Shown here in pieces: positions 47,478-56,930 of a stretch of DNA of 63,825 nucleotides. The notes under the pieces were generated by a model. The model saw nothing but the letters and a program-made list of their open reading frames with translations, was not told where the DNA came from and made no database searches. Source of the stretch: Afifellaceae bacterium. Its GTDB lineage: Bacteria; Pseudomonadota; Alphaproteobacteria; Rhizobiales; Afifellaceae. Location of the stretch: the NCBI GenBank assembly GCA_028281235.1, contig JANQKG010000006.1, positions 1 through 63,825 on the forward strand, given 5' to 3'. Numbering within the stretch: the first letter of the stretch is position 1; every line of letters starts with the position of its first letter. The position numbers and the translations under genes are program-made.

Positions 47478-48593
47478 TTAGACCTCGCGGCTTTCAAAAT
47501 CGATGCGTGGATCGATCCAGGTGTAGGTCAGGTCGGAGATGAGCTGCACCACAAGCCCGATCAGCGAAAAGATGTAGAGCGTGGCGAAGACCACGGCGTA
47601 GTCGCGGTTGATGACGCTCTCAAAGCCGAGCAGGCCCAGACCGTCGAGCGAGAAGATCGTCTCAATCAACAGCGAACCGGCGAAGAAGGCGGAGACAAAC
47701 GCGCCGGGAAAGCCGGAGATGATGAGAAGCATCGCGTTGCGGAAGACGTGGCCGTAAAGCACCTGACCTTCCGTCAAACCTTTGGAGCGCGCGGTCACCA
47801 CATATTGCTTGCGGATCTCGTCGAGGAAGGAGTTCTTGGTCAAGAGCGTCGTCGTCGCGAATGCGGCAAGCGCCATGGAAATCAGCGGCAGCGCCAAGTG
47901 CCAGAAGTAGTCGACGATGCGTGCCGGCCACGACATTTCCGCCCAGTTCTCCGATGTCAGCCCGCGCAGCGGGAACCAGTCGAAGAACGAACCTCCGGCG
48001 AAGAACACGATGAGAAAGATGGCGAAGAGAAAGCCCGGGACCGCATAGGCAATGACGATGATGCCGGAGGTCCACACGTCGAACGGCGTGCCGTCGCGTA
48101 CGGCCTTGCGAATGCCGAGCGGGATGGAGATGAGATAGGAGATCAGCATCATCCACAGGCCGAGCGAGATGGAGACCGGCAGCTTCTCCGCGATCAGCTC
48201 CAGGACGGTCACATCGCGGAAATAGCTCTCGCCGAAATCGAAGCGCGCATAGTTCCAGATCATCAGCGCGAAGCGCTGCCAGGCCGGCTTATCGAAGCCG
48301 AACTGCCGTTCAAGGTCAGCGATGAAGTCCGGCGGCAAGCCTTGTGCGCCGCGATATTTGGAGTTGATAGCGGAATCCGCGCCGCTGGTCTCCGCGCTCT
48401 GCGTGCCGGCGAAGTCGCCGCCACCGCCGCCGCTGATGCGCGCCGTTGCTGAGACGTCGGTGCCGGAAAGCTGCGCGATGATGCGCTCAATCGGGCCGCC
48501 CGGGGCGAACTGGATAACGATGAAGCTGATCAACATGATCCCCAGAATTGTGGGGATCATCAGGAGAATGCGGCGGACGACGTAGGCGGCCAT
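47478..48593 (-). CDS. yejB: peptide ABC transporter permease YejB
   Basis: A 371-residue DppB/OppB-type permease: MAAYVVRRILLMIPTILGIMLISF opens the first helix, and the conserved EAA loop region reads FLDEIRKQYVVTARSKGLTEGQVLYGHVFRNAML. The periplasmic insert after helix 1 is long, as in YejB, and includes an unusual Gly/Ser/Ala-rich stretch (ARISGGGGGDFAGTQSAETSG). It forms the membrane channel with YejE. Confidence 0.94.
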   Translation of the reverse strand: MAAYVVRRILLMIPTILGIMLISFIVIQFAPGGPIERIIAQLSGTDVSATARISGGGGGDFAGTQSAETSGADSAINSKYRGAQGLPPDFIADLERQFGFDKPAWQRFALMIWNYARFDFGESYFRDVTVLELIAEKLPVSISLGLWMMLISYLISIPLGIRKAVRDGTPFDVWTSGIIVIAYAVPGFLFAIFLIVFFAGGSFFDWFPLRGLTSENWAEMSWPARIVDYFWHLALPLISMALAAFATTTLLTKNSFLDEIRKQYVVTARSKGLTEGQVLYGHVFRNAMLLIISGFPGAFVSAFFAGSLLIETIFSLDGLGLLGFESVINRDYAVVFATLYIFSLIGLVVQLISDLTYTWIDPRIDFESREV

Positions 48594-48614
48594 GAATCGT
48601 GGCTACAGCCTTAT

Positions 48615-48637
48615 CCATTCTGATTGAATCAGAATGG
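48615..48637. repeat. perfect 11-bp hairpin upstream of yejB
   Basis: CCATTCTGATT-G-AATCAGAATGG at 48615-48637, adjacent to copy 5 of the GAGCATGATC element. Same core as the hairpin at 47376-47414. Confidence 0.65.
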
Positions 48638-48656
48638 GGGCTCTATCCCTTTGTTG

Positions 48657-48705
48657 GAGCATGATCCTATCCGAAAACCGGTTTCCACTTTTCGGGATCA
48701 TGCTC
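48657..48705 (-). repeat. GAGCATGATC element, copy 5
   Basis: A 49-bp element from GAGCATGATCCTATCCGAAA to TTTTCGGGATCATGCTC. Its end overlaps the stop codon (TAG, minus strand) of the downstream-facing binding-protein gene at 48705. Confidence 0.78.
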
Positions 48706-50567
48706 TAGCCCGATTTGCCGATTCGCGCCGCCTTCTTTTCGTCGAACCACCAGGTGTCGAGGACGCTTGGATCGTATTGAGCGACCGTCTCCGGGCGTGA
48801 GAAGATGTCCCAATAGGCGAACCAGTGCACCGGCCGGTTCCATTGAGGAACCCAGAAATGCTTGGCGCGCAGCACCCGGTCGAGCGCGCGCGACGCGGTG
48901 ACAAAGGTCTCCCAGTCGGACGCCTGAATGATCTTCTCCAGGAGGATGTCGATGGCCGGATCGGCAAGGCCCGCGAGGTTGTACGAGCCTTCCTGTTCTG
49001 CTCTATCGGACGCAAAGAACTGCTTGATCGACTCGTGGGGAAAGAGCGGCAGGCTGAAACGGGAGACCGTCATGTCGAAGTCAAAGCTCCTAACCCGGTC
49101 GGTATACTGAGCCGGATCGACAAGTCGGTAGCTGGCTTCAATGCCAAGCAGCTTAAGCCCGTTGATATAAGCGTTATGGTGCGGTTCGAAGGCGCGAGAG
49201 TTGCCGAGAAACTCAATGGTGAAGGGCTCTCCCTCGGTCGTCACGAGGCCATCATCCGTGCGCTTGAAACCGGCCTCCTTGAAGAGGGCCCAGGCTTTCT
49301 GCAGCATGTTGCGGTCGCGTCCGGAGCCGTCGGAGACCGGCGGCAGGAGTGCGTCGCCGAACACATCATCAGGGAGCTGGTCGCGGAGCGGCTCAAGCAG
49401 CGCAAGCTCCTCCGGCGAGGGCGTGCCTTCCGCCTTGAGAGGGGAGTTCTCAAAGAACGACGACGTCCGCCGATACGAGCTGTACATGATATTGGTGTTC
49501 GTCCATTCGAAGTCGAACGCGTAGGACAGGCCGAGACGCACGCGCGGATCGGAGAACTTGTCTCGCCGCATGTTGATGAACCAGCCCTGCGCCCCGGCCG
49601 GCCGGCCATCGGGCACATTCTCCTTTATCACCCGGCCTTCGTTGAGAGCGGGGAAGTCGTATCCGGTCGCCCAGGTGATCGATGTAAACTCCTCGCGGAA
49701 GGTGATGTTGCCCTTCTTGAAAGCCTCGAATGAGGCCGTTCGATCACGATAATACTCGTACCGGATACGATCGAAATTATAGCGTCCGATCATGGTCGGC
49801 AGATCGTTGCCCCACCAATCCGCGACGCGCTCAAACTCGACGTGGCTTCCAAAGTCGTACTCTGCGAGCCTGTATGGCCCCGCGCCGAGCGGCGCCTCGC
49901 TGAGCGTCGCCTGGAAATCGCGATCCGCCCACCATTTGGCGGACAGGATCGGCATGCCGGCCAGTGTCACCGGCAGGCTGATCCCGCTTTCAGGAAGGAG
50001 CTGCACAAAGATCGTGCGCTCGTCCTCCACGACAACCTCCTCAATGCCGCTGAGCAGTGTCGCAATGTTCGGATGGCCCTTCTCCCGCAATATCTGGAGC
50101 GAGAACGCCACGTCGTCCGCGGTGATCGGCGAGCCGTCGTGAAACATCGCCTCCGGCCGGAGGAAGAAGCGGAGCGCCTTGCGGTCGTCGGAGACCTCCA
50201 CCTCCTTGGCGACGAAGCCGTAGACGACGCCGGACTCATCGGCGGAGGCAGCCATCAGCGCGGCGGAGGTCAGCCCCATACCGGCTGCGCCGTCGCCGCG
50301 CCGAACGTAGATGTTGAGCGTGTTGAAGGTTTGGGGATTCTGATTGGTGCCCCAGGAGGCGAGCTGCGTGACAATGCGTCCGCCGTGCGGCGCGTCGGGA
50401 TTGACGTAGTCGAAATGCGCGAAATCAGGCGGATATTTGAGGTCGCCGATGACGGCCATGCCGTGGCTTCTGTTGCGCCCCTGCGCCGTTGCCAGACCCG
50501 GCAGAAGCGGCGTGCACAAGGCCGCACTGGAGAGCTTCAGCGCCGTACGTCGGGTGATGTTGCTCAT
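48705..50567 (-). CDS. extracellular peptide-binding protein, YejA-like, Tat-type signal
   Basis: A 620-residue SBP_bac_5 family protein. The N-terminus MSNITRRTALKLSSAALCTPLLPGLATA resembles a twin-arginine signal. The mature domain has FDYVNPDAPHGGRIVTQLASWGTNQNPQTFN and AMFHDGSPITADDVAFSLQIL, typical of oligopeptide-binding proteins of the YejA group. It delivers peptides to YejB/E/F. The ATG at 50567 overlaps the stop of the upstream paralogue (ATGA). It is the second of two tandem YejA-like genes. Confidence 0.9.
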   Translation of the reverse strand: MSNITRRTALKLSSAALCTPLLPGLATAQGRNRSHGMAVIGDLKYPPDFAHFDYVNPDAPHGGRIVTQLASWGTNQNPQTFNTLNIYVRRGDGAAGMGLTSAALMAASADESGVVYGFVAKEVEVSDDRKALRFFLRPEAMFHDGSPITADDVAFSLQILREKGHPNIATLLSGIEEVVVEDERTIFVQLLPESGISLPVTLAGMPILSAKWWADRDFQATLSEAPLGAGPYRLAEYDFGSHVEFERVADWWGNDLPTMIGRYNFDRIRYEYYRDRTASFEAFKKGNITFREEFTSITWATGYDFPALNEGRVIKENVPDGRPAGAQGWFINMRRDKFSDPRVRLGLSYAFDFEWTNTNIMYSSYRRTSSFFENSPLKAEGTPSPEELALLEPLRDQLPDDVFGDALLPPVSDGSGRDRNMLQKAWALFKEAGFKRTDDGLVTTEGEPFTIEFLGNSRAFEPHHNAYINGLKLLGIEASYRLVDPAQYTDRVRSFDFDMTVSRFSLPLFPHESIKQFFASDRAEQEGSYNLAGLADPAIDILLEKIIQASDWETFVTASRALDRVLRAKHFWVPQWNRPVHWFAYWDIFSRPETVAQYDPSVLDTWWFDEKKAARIGKSG

Positions 50568-52429
50568 TGCGAGTCGCCTTCGCCTATGGCGGCGGCGCGC
50601 TCTGCGTTCCACCACCAGATGGTCGGGAAGCCAACGGAATATTCCGGCAGCGGATCGGGTCGCGAAAAACGGTCCCAACGGGCAACCCGAGACTTGCGCA
50701 GCGTGTAGGACGGGACCACGAAATGGTTGGCCAGAAGCACACGGTCGAGCGCCCGCGTCGCCGCCACGAGTTCCTCCCGGTCGTCGGCGAAGACGACGCG
50801 CTCAATCAGCGCGTCCACGCCCGGATCGGCGATGCCGGCATAATTGCGGGAGCTCTCGTTGTCAGCCGACCGTGATCCGAAAAAGTCGAACTGCTCGTTG
50901 CCCGGCGAAAGCGACTGCGCCCAACCGATATAGATCATGTCGAAGTCGCGAGAGCGTACTCGGTTGACGTATTGCGGCGTATCGACAGAGCGAACTTTTG
51001 CCTCCACACCGATCTTGCGCAGATTGTCCTGAAGCGATAGCGCCACGACTTCGATCGTGGGGCCATTAAGTAGAATCTCGAAGCTGAGCTGTTCGCCGGT
51101 CTTCGGATCGACGAGCCGTCGCCCGTCCAGCTCGTAGCCGGCTTCGCGCAGAAGGCCGAGCGCTATGCGTAAGTTTTCACGTATTTTCTCCGCGTCGCCT
51201 GCCACGGGGTTGACGTAGGGCGTTGTGAAGACATCGGGCGGGACCTTATCGCGGACAGATTCCAGGATCTCCAACTCAAGACCTTGCGGCAAGCCGGATG
51301 AGGCGAGTTCAATGCCGTAGAAGTAACTGTCGACACGGTCATATTGACCAAAGAAGATCGTTCGCTTCAGCGTTTCGAAGTCGAAAGCATAGTTTATCGC
51401 TCGTCGCACCCGCGCGTCCTGGAAGATCGGACGCCGCAAATTAGGAATGAAGCCGACCAGCACGCCGTTGTCGCGGTAGGTGTTCTCAAACTCCTCCAGG
51501 ACCACATCGCCGCGTTCTGCGGCGGGAAAGTCGTAAGCCGTGGCCCAGCGCTTCGCCTGGTTCTCGCTGCGCCAGTCATAGGTGTCGGCCTTGAACGCCT
51601 CGAAGGAGACCGTTTCGTCGAGAAAACTCTCGTAGCGGATCTCGTCGAAATTATCCTTGCCGATGGCGATGGGCAGGTCTTTGGCCCAATAATCATCAAC
51701 ACGCCGATAGACGATGGTCTTGCCGGCGGCGATACGCTCAATCCTGTAGGGACCGGAGCCGAGCGGCAGCTCCAACGAGCTGTTGGCGATGTTGCGTTCT
51801 TGGCCATCGTCGTCGACGCCCTCCCACCAATGCTTCGGCATGATGAGAAGCTGCCCCACGATATGCGGCAGCTCGCGGTTACCGGTCTCGTCGAACGTGA
51901 AGGTGACTTCGCGCTCGCCGGTCACCTCCGCGTTGGTGACGTGCTGGTAGTAGAACTTCTGCGTGGCGTTCAGCTCCACGAGCTTTTCAAACGACCAGAC
52001 AACGTCCTCCGGCGTGACCGGCTCACCGTCATGCCAACGCGCCTCTGGACGCAGGCGGAAAGTGACGCTGGAATAATCGTCAGGGTACTTCATCGCCTCG
52101 GCGATGAGTCCGTACATGGTGCTCGTTTCATCGAGCGACGATGTCATCAGCGTCTCAAAGACCAGGCCAAGACCGGAGGCGAGATTTCCCTTGGCGGGGA
52201 TCGGATTGAGATTGTCGAAGCCGCCCGTTTGCGGCAGCCGCACGACACCGCCTTTGGGCGCGTCGGGATTGACGTAGTCGAAATGCGGGAAGTCGGCGGG
52301 ATATTTCGGTTCGCCAAGGAGCGAAGTGGCGTGCTCCCACTCGCTATCTGCGGCATGGCCGGCCGTGAGTCCGGCAACGACCAGTAAAGCTGAGAGAGTG
52401 AGGCGGGGCGTTGTCATCCAGGGCGGCAT
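50564..52429 (-). CDS. yejA: extracellular peptide-binding protein, YejA-like (first gene of the yej operon)
   Basis: A 621-residue SBP_bac_5 protein with a Sec signal (TLSALLVVAGLTAGHAADSEW). Its mature start YPADFPHFDYVNPDAPKGGVVRLPQTGGFDNLNPIPAKG resembles E. coli YejA and is clearly paralogous to the next gene. It captures oligopeptides in the periplasm; the yej importer also admits microcin C-type peptides in enterobacteria. ATG 52429 is used; ATG 52417 is an alternative. The gene probably begins the operon, as the upstream gap of 198 bases holds no other gene. Confidence 0.9.
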   Translation of the reverse strand: MPPWMTTPRLTLSALLVVAGLTAGHAADSEWEHATSLLGEPKYPADFPHFDYVNPDAPKGGVVRLPQTGGFDNLNPIPAKGNLASGLGLVFETLMTSSLDETSTMYGLIAEAMKYPDDYSSVTFRLRPEARWHDGEPVTPEDVVWSFEKLVELNATQKFYYQHVTNAEVTGEREVTFTFDETGNRELPHIVGQLLIMPKHWWEGVDDDGQERNIANSSLELPLGSGPYRIERIAAGKTIVYRRVDDYWAKDLPIAIGKDNFDEIRYESFLDETVSFEAFKADTYDWRSENQAKRWATAYDFPAAERGDVVLEEFENTYRDNGVLVGFIPNLRRPIFQDARVRRAINYAFDFETLKRTIFFGQYDRVDSYFYGIELASSGLPQGLELEILESVRDKVPPDVFTTPYVNPVAGDAEKIRENLRIALGLLREAGYELDGRRLVDPKTGEQLSFEILLNGPTIEVVALSLQDNLRKIGVEAKVRSVDTPQYVNRVRSRDFDMIYIGWAQSLSPGNEQFDFFGSRSADNESSRNYAGIADPGVDALIERVVFADDREELVAATRALDRVLLANHFVVPSYTLRKSRVARWDRFSRPDPLPEYSVGFPTIWWWNAERAAAIGEGDSQ

Positions 52430-52627
52430 CCAGGTGCTGTTCCCTTGAATTGTCAGCGTTTGGCCCCCGAAACGTCAACTGGTGACGTCAGGCTGTGACA
52501 TATAGCCGGAATCGCCGCACACGGCACATGACAAATCGGTAAGTGGGGCCGGCTTGTGGCCGGGGCACGCCCGGCCCGCAACGGGTTTTTGCGTTTGGCA
52601 GCAACAATCTGCCGGCGGCCCGTCCGG

Positions 52628-53929
52628 CTACTGAAGCGTTTCCAGATACGCCAGGATGTTGGCGAGATCGCCCTCCTTGACGCCCGGGAAGATCATCTTG
52701 GTGCCTTTTACGACGCCGCGCGGGTCGGCGAGGTAGTCGCCGAGAACATCCAGATCCCACGTCTTGGCGCCGCCTTCTGAGAAGGCGATCATCGCGTCGG
52801 AATAATTGTAGCCATCCAGAGCCGCGACCGGGCGGCCGACGACGCCATGGAGCGGTGGCCCGACCTTGTTCGGCCCGCCTGGATCGAAGGAATGGCAGGC
52901 AATGCAGCGCCGAGCGAAGGCTTCGCCCGCCGCCGGATCGCCGGCTGGCGCAGTCGCGGCTTCTTCCGCCGCCGCAACCTGCTGCTCTTCAGCGGCAGCC
53001 GGCGCTTCCTCTTCAGCCGTCTGCGACTCGGTTGGCTCAGGCTCAGCGGTGACCTCCTCCGCTGCTGCGACCTGCTGCTCCTCAGCCTCGGCAGGCGCTT
53101 CCGCTTCGGCGGCCTGCGGCTCGCTTGGCTCAGGCTCCGCCGTCGGCTCTTCCTCCGTCATGGCCGTCTGCTCGCCTTCGGCCGCCGGTGTCTCCGGCTC
53201 CATCGCCTCAGGCTCTGCCGCCGCTATCTCTTCCGCAGGCGCCTCAGGCTCGGCAGCGGCCATTTCTTCCGCAGGGGCCTCTTCTGGCTCTGCCGCAGCC
53301 ATCTCTTGCGCGGGCGCTTCTTCAGGCTCGGCGGCCTCCGCCGCCGGCGCCTCTGCGGCTTCTTCGGCTGCTGCTGGTGCGTCGGCCTCCGGCAACGGCA
53401 CAGGCTCGGCGGCGAGCGAGCGCAGATAAGCAATGACGTTGGCGCGTTCGGCGGCGTCCGACAAACCGGCGAAAGCCATCTTGGTCTTCGGCACCGTGCC
53501 GGCCGGGTCGGCCAGGTAAGCGTCGAGCGCTTCGTAGGACCAGTCGCCGACTTCGCCGGCATAGGCGATCAGGGCGTCGGAATATTGGTAGCCGTCACGC
53601 GCGCCGATCGGATGCGCGACGATGTCCCAAAGGTTGGGGCCGACCTTGTTGGCGTCACCCTCTGCAAAGGTGTGGCAGGCGATGCATTTGCGCGCCGCTG
53701 ATTCGCCGGCGCCGGTATCGGCGCTCGCCAGAAGCACGCCGATCGGCTCAGCTTCCGGCGCCTCCGCTTCCGCTTCGTCACCGTCCTGTGTCGCGACGGC
53801 GATGACGATGCCGGGTGATTCCGGCGCCTCGGTGTGGAAGATGATGTCTGAGAAGATTCCCAAGCCCATTGCCATGAGGAGCGCGAACAATACCGCGCCG
53901 GCAATCTTGTTCCATTCAAAGAAATCCAT
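52628..53929 (-). CDS. membrane-anchored cytochrome c with two haem domains and an Ala/Glu/Pro-rich linker
   Basis: A 433-residue protein: an N-terminal anchor (MDFFEWNKIAGAVLFALLMA, helix about 7-28), then a class I cytochrome c domain with CIACH at 82-86 and a Met ligand in KTKMAFAG. A Glu/Ala/Pro repeat linker of about 150 residues (roughly 180-330) follows, and a second cytochrome c domain has CIACH at 342-346 and GTKMIFPG. The usual rhizobial relative (CycM-like, electron transfer to cytochrome oxidase) has a single haem domain, so this looks like an internal duplication spaced by a flexible acidic arm. It faces the periplasm and is divergent from kdsB. ATG 53929 is the start. Confidence 0.88.
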   Translation of the reverse strand: MDFFEWNKIAGAVLFALLMAMGLGIFSDIIFHTEAPESPGIVIAVATQDGDEAEAEAPEAEPIGVLLASADTGAGESAARKCIACHTFAEGDANKVGPNLWDIVAHPIGARDGYQYSDALIAYAGEVGDWSYEALDAYLADPAGTVPKTKMAFAGLSDAAERANVIAYLRSLAAEPVPLPEADAPAAAEEAAEAPAAEAAEPEEAPAQEMAAAEPEEAPAEEMAAAEPEAPAEEIAAAEPEAMEPETPAAEGEQTAMTEEEPTAEPEPSEPQAAEAEAPAEAEEQQVAAAEEVTAEPEPTESQTAEEEAPAAAEEQQVAAAEEAATAPAGDPAAGEAFARRCIACHSFDPGGPNKVGPPLHGVVGRPVAALDGYNYSDAMIAFSEGGAKTWDLDVLGDYLADPRGVVKGTKMIFPGVKEGDLANILAYLETLQ

Positions 53930-54097
53930 CAGGCATGTGCTCCCGCGGGACACCCGCCAGACAAGGCGGAACGCCCGCAGACCGCCGCCCGCAGGCCGCG
54001 GCAGAGGTATCGCTTTTGCATGTGGCCATCAAGCCGTATATGCCGCCATTGCTGAGACCTTTTGCCACCGACCGGCGTGCTTTCGCCCGCCCTTGCG

Positions 54098-54835
54098 ATG
54101 AACCCTGTCATCATCATTCCGGCCCGCCTGGGGTCGACCCGTCTGCCGCGCAAACCGCTCGCCGATATCGCCGGACGACCGATGATTGCGCGCGTAGCGG
54201 AGCGGGCGCTCGCCGCCGATATCGGGCCGGTGGTCGTGGCCGTCGATTCGCCGGACATCGCGGAGGCGCTTGGTGACTCCAAGGTTTCGGCGATCTTGAC
54301 GCGGCCTGAGCATCCCTCCGGATCGGATCGGAGCTTTGAAGCGCTATGCGCCTTCGACCCGGACCGTCGCCACGACGTCGTCGTCAACGTGCAGGGCGAC
54401 TTCCCGACCTTGGCGGCGGATGCGATCGCCGCAGCACTCGGCCCCCTCCATGATGAGGTAGTTGAGATCGGTACGCTGGCCGGCGAGATCACAACTGAAG
54501 AGGAGCGCACCAACACCAACGTGGTGAAGGTGATCGGCTCGCCAATTGCCGCCAATCGGCTGCGCGCGCTTTACTTCACCCGCGCCACCGCCCCCTGGGG
54601 GGAGGGACCGCTCTATCATCATTGCGGGATCTACGCTTATCGGCGCGCGGCGCTGGAGCGCTTCATTGCGTTGCCGCCGAGCGCGCTGGAGGTACGCGAG
54701 CGGCTTGAGCAGCTCAGAGCACTGGAAGCCGGTATGCGGATCGATGTAACGATCATTGAAGAGGTGCCGTTCGGCGTGGATGCGCCGGCCGACCTTGAGC
54801 GCGCGCGGGCGCTGTTTGCCGCCGGCGCGATCTAG
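54098..54835 (+). CDS. kdsB: 3-deoxy-manno-octulosonate cytidylyltransferase (CMP-KDO synthetase)
   Basis: A 245-residue enzyme making CMP-KDO for lipid A-core synthesis. The N-terminal [30 protein letters not shown] carries the nucleotide-binding Arg/Lys pattern; VVNVQGDFP and [20 protein letters not shown] complete the family signature. ATG 54098 matches the family start; an upstream TTG (54062) would add 12 residues. It lies upstream of pheA. Confidence 0.95.
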   Translation: MNPVIIIPARLGSTRLPRKPLADIAGRPMIARVAERALAADIGPVVVAVDSPDIAEALGDSKVSAILTRPEHPSGSDRSFEALCAFDPDRRHDVVVNVQGDFPTLAADAIAAALGPLHDEVVEIGTLAGEITTEEERTNTNVVKVIGSPIAANRLRALYFTRATAPWGEGPLYHHCGIYAYRRAALERFIALPPSALEVRERLEQLRALEAGMRIDVTIIEEVPFGVDAPADLERARALFAAGAI

Positions 54836-54868
54836 CGCGTCACCAGGGTGGAACGACAGGAGAAGGTT

Positions 54869-55756
54869 TTGTCGCAAAAGCGTATCGTGTTCCAGGGCGA
54901 GCCCGGCGCCAATTCGCACATCGCCTGCCGGGAGGCCTATCCCGATTACGAGGCCATTCCGCAGGCGACGTTCGAGGATTGCTTCTTCGCCGTCTCGTCG
55001 GGCGAGGCGGAGCTGGCGATGATCCCGATTGAGAACTCGCTTGCCGGGCGCGTCGCCGACATCCACCATCTGCTGCCCACCTCCGACCTCTCCATCATCG
55101 GCGAGTATTTTCTTCCGATTCATCACCAGCTTCTGGCCGTGCGCGGTGCCAAGCTCAATGAGCTTGAGGTCGTGCAAAGCCACATCCAGGCGCTCGGCCA
55201 ATGCCGGCATTTCATCCGCGACCTCGGCCTGAGGGCGGAGGTCGCCGCCGACACGGCCGGTTCCGCGCGCCATGTGGCGGAGCTCGGCGATCCCAAGCGT
55301 GCGGTGCTGGCGCCGCGGCTTGCAGCCGATATCTACGATCTGGAGATTCTGCGCGAGGATGTTGAGGACGAGGCGCACAACACGACGCGCTTCATCATCC
55401 TCTCGCGCGATGCGATCCGCGCGCCGGCCAAGAACGGCCCGGTCATCACGTCGTTCATCTTTCGCGTCCGCAACGTTCCCGCCGCGCTCTACAAGGCGCT
55501 CGGCGGCTTCGCCACGAACAACGTCAACATGACGAAGCTTGAGAGCTATCAGCTCGGCGGCAAGTTCTTTGCCACGCTCTTTTATGCTGATGTCGAAGGC
55601 CACCCCGACGACCACAGCGTGGCGCTGGCGCTGGAGGAATTGCAGTTCTTCTCAGCCGAGTTCCGCCTTGTCGGCGTCTATCCGGCCAGCCCGTTCCGCG
55701 CCAACATCGCCGAGCCGGCAGAGAACCGCGATCTCCGGCCTTCGCCCGATATTTAG
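54869..55756 (+). CDS. pheA: prephenate dehydratase
   Basis: A 295-residue enzyme converting prephenate to phenylpyruvate. The PDT domain (IVFQGEPGANSHIACREAYP; IPIENSLAGRVADIHHLL) precedes a C-terminal ACT domain (NVPAALYKALGGFATNNVNMTKLESYQLGG) that binds phenylalanine for feedback inhibition. TTG at 54869 has AGGAG six bases upstream and is preferred; a GTG at 54848 would add seven residues. It lies 33 bases after kdsB on the same strand and converges with nudC. Confidence 0.94.
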   Translation: MSQKRIVFQGEPGANSHIACREAYPDYEAIPQATFEDCFFAVSSGEAELAMIPIENSLAGRVADIHHLLPTSDLSIIGEYFLPIHHQLLAVRGAKLNELEVVQSHIQALGQCRHFIRDLGLRAEVAADTAGSARHVAELGDPKRAVLAPRLAADIYDLEILREDVEDEAHNTTRFIILSRDAIRAPAKNGPVITSFIFRVRNVPAALYKALGGFATNNVNMTKLESYQLGGKFFATLFYADVEGHPDDHSVALALEELQFFSAEFRLVGVYPASPFRANIAEPAENRDLRPSPDI

Positions 55757-55804
55757 CCGCCGCGCGTCGTGTTGCGGGGGCTCGCTCGTGTCTCCCTCTC
55801 TGTT

Positions 55805-55909
55805 GTCATCCCGCAAAGCGCGTCAGCGCTTGTGCGGGACCCATAACCACCAAGTCGACGTGGGTGTTCATGGGTCCCGGTCTCGGCCTTTCGGCCGAAC
55901 CGGGATGAC
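55805..55909. repeat. GTCATCCCG-type mosaic inverted repeat between pheA and nudC
   Basis: The outer ends GTCATCCCG (55805-55813) and CGGGATGAC (55901-55909) are reverse complements. Inner arms CGGGACCCAT and ATGGGTCCCG pair as well, and CGGCCTTTCGGCCG adds a third hairpin. It lies between two convergent genes and probably serves as a bidirectional transcript end. Confidence 0.7.
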
Positions 55910-55966
55910 CGACGAGAGGGCGGTTGCAGCCCGCATGAAGCGCAAGCGAAATGCGGGGAACGCCCG

Positions 55967-56905
55967 TCAAACCGCCTCCGCAAACGCTGCGATCAGCTTG
56001 TTGGCAATGGCCATGGGGAAGGGCGCCTTCAGCTCTTGCGGGTGCGTGCCGGCGAGCATCAGCTTGACCTCTTCTCGGTCGAACCAGCGGCAATCCTCAA
56101 GCTCTTCCGCGTCGCGCTCCACGTCGGTGGAAAGCGCCTCCGCGTGGCAGCCGATCATCAGGGAATGCGGGAACGGCCACGCCTGGCTGGAATGATAGAA
56201 GACGCGGCCGACATCGATGCCCGCCTCCTCCTTCACTTCCCGGCGCACCGCTTCCTCGATCGTCTCGCCCGGCTCCAGATAGCCGGCGAGGGCGGAATAC
56301 ATGCCCGGCACGAAGCGCGGCTGCCGGCCGAGGAGGCAGCGCTCGCCATCAATCGCCAGCATGATCACGACCGGATCGACGCGCGGAAAAAGCTGCGCAG
56401 CGCATTGACCGCATCGGCGGCTGACGCCGCCGCCGACCATCGCAAGCGCGCCGCCGCAGCGTCCGCAGAAGCGGTTGGTCGCGTGCCAATGAAGATAGGA
56501 GCGCGCCTGCGCCAGCGCCGCCAGGTCGAGCGGCTCAAGCACGCCCTGCATGGCGAGCGATCTGAGATCAATCGCCTTGATGCTATCGGGGTGCGCATGT
56601 GTTGAGGCGACGAGCCCGGCAAGGCGCGGTCCCCCCGGCGTGACGCCGAGCAGGATGAGGCTCTCAGCCTGAAGCCCTAGCGCCCCCGCCTCGCGGAGGG
56701 AAAAGCGCGGGTTGAGCGCACCGCCCTCCACACGCAGCAGCGCCCGATCCTCCACAAAAAGATAAAGCGCCGCGTCGCCGTCCGCCTTGACCGCGTCGAG
56801 ATCGACATCGCCTCGCGCTTCGCTCCAGCGTTCGATGACATTGCCGGAGAAGCCGTTCAGATGGCTGGCTTCCAAGATGGCGCGATTGTCAAAGAAGGAG
56901 GGCAT
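55967..56905 (-). CDS. nudC: NAD(+) diphosphatase NudC
   Basis: A 312-residue Nudix hydrolase that splits NAD(H) and can remove NAD caps from RNA. The zinc ribbon FCGRCGGALA...RRCGQCAAQLFPR (near residues 145-171) is followed by the Nudix box GYLEPGETIEEAVRREVKEEAGID and the NudC SQAWPFPHSLMIG motif (SQPWPFPxS in the family). It is a complete gene and converges with pheA. Confidence 0.95.
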   Translation of the reverse strand: MPSFFDNRAILEASHLNGFSGNVIERWSEARGDVDLDAVKADGDAALYLFVEDRALLRVEGGALNPRFSLREAGALGLQAESLILLGVTPGGPRLAGLVASTHAHPDSIKAIDLRSLAMQGVLEPLDLAALAQARSYLHWHATNRFCGRCGGALAMVGGGVSRRCGQCAAQLFPRVDPVVIMLAIDGERCLLGRQPRFVPGMYSALAGYLEPGETIEEAVRREVKEEAGIDVGRVFYHSSQAWPFPHSLMIGCHAEALSTDVERDAEELEDCRWFDREEVKLMLAGTHPQELKAPFPMAIANKLIAAFAEAV

Positions 56906-56930
56906 GCGATTCGTTGGCGGGTGTCCCCTT

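Noticed and set aside
52560-52590. CCCGCAACGGGTTTTT as an intrinsic terminator
   Set aside because: A four-base stem facing the plus strand, where no plus-strand gene ends; likely chance.
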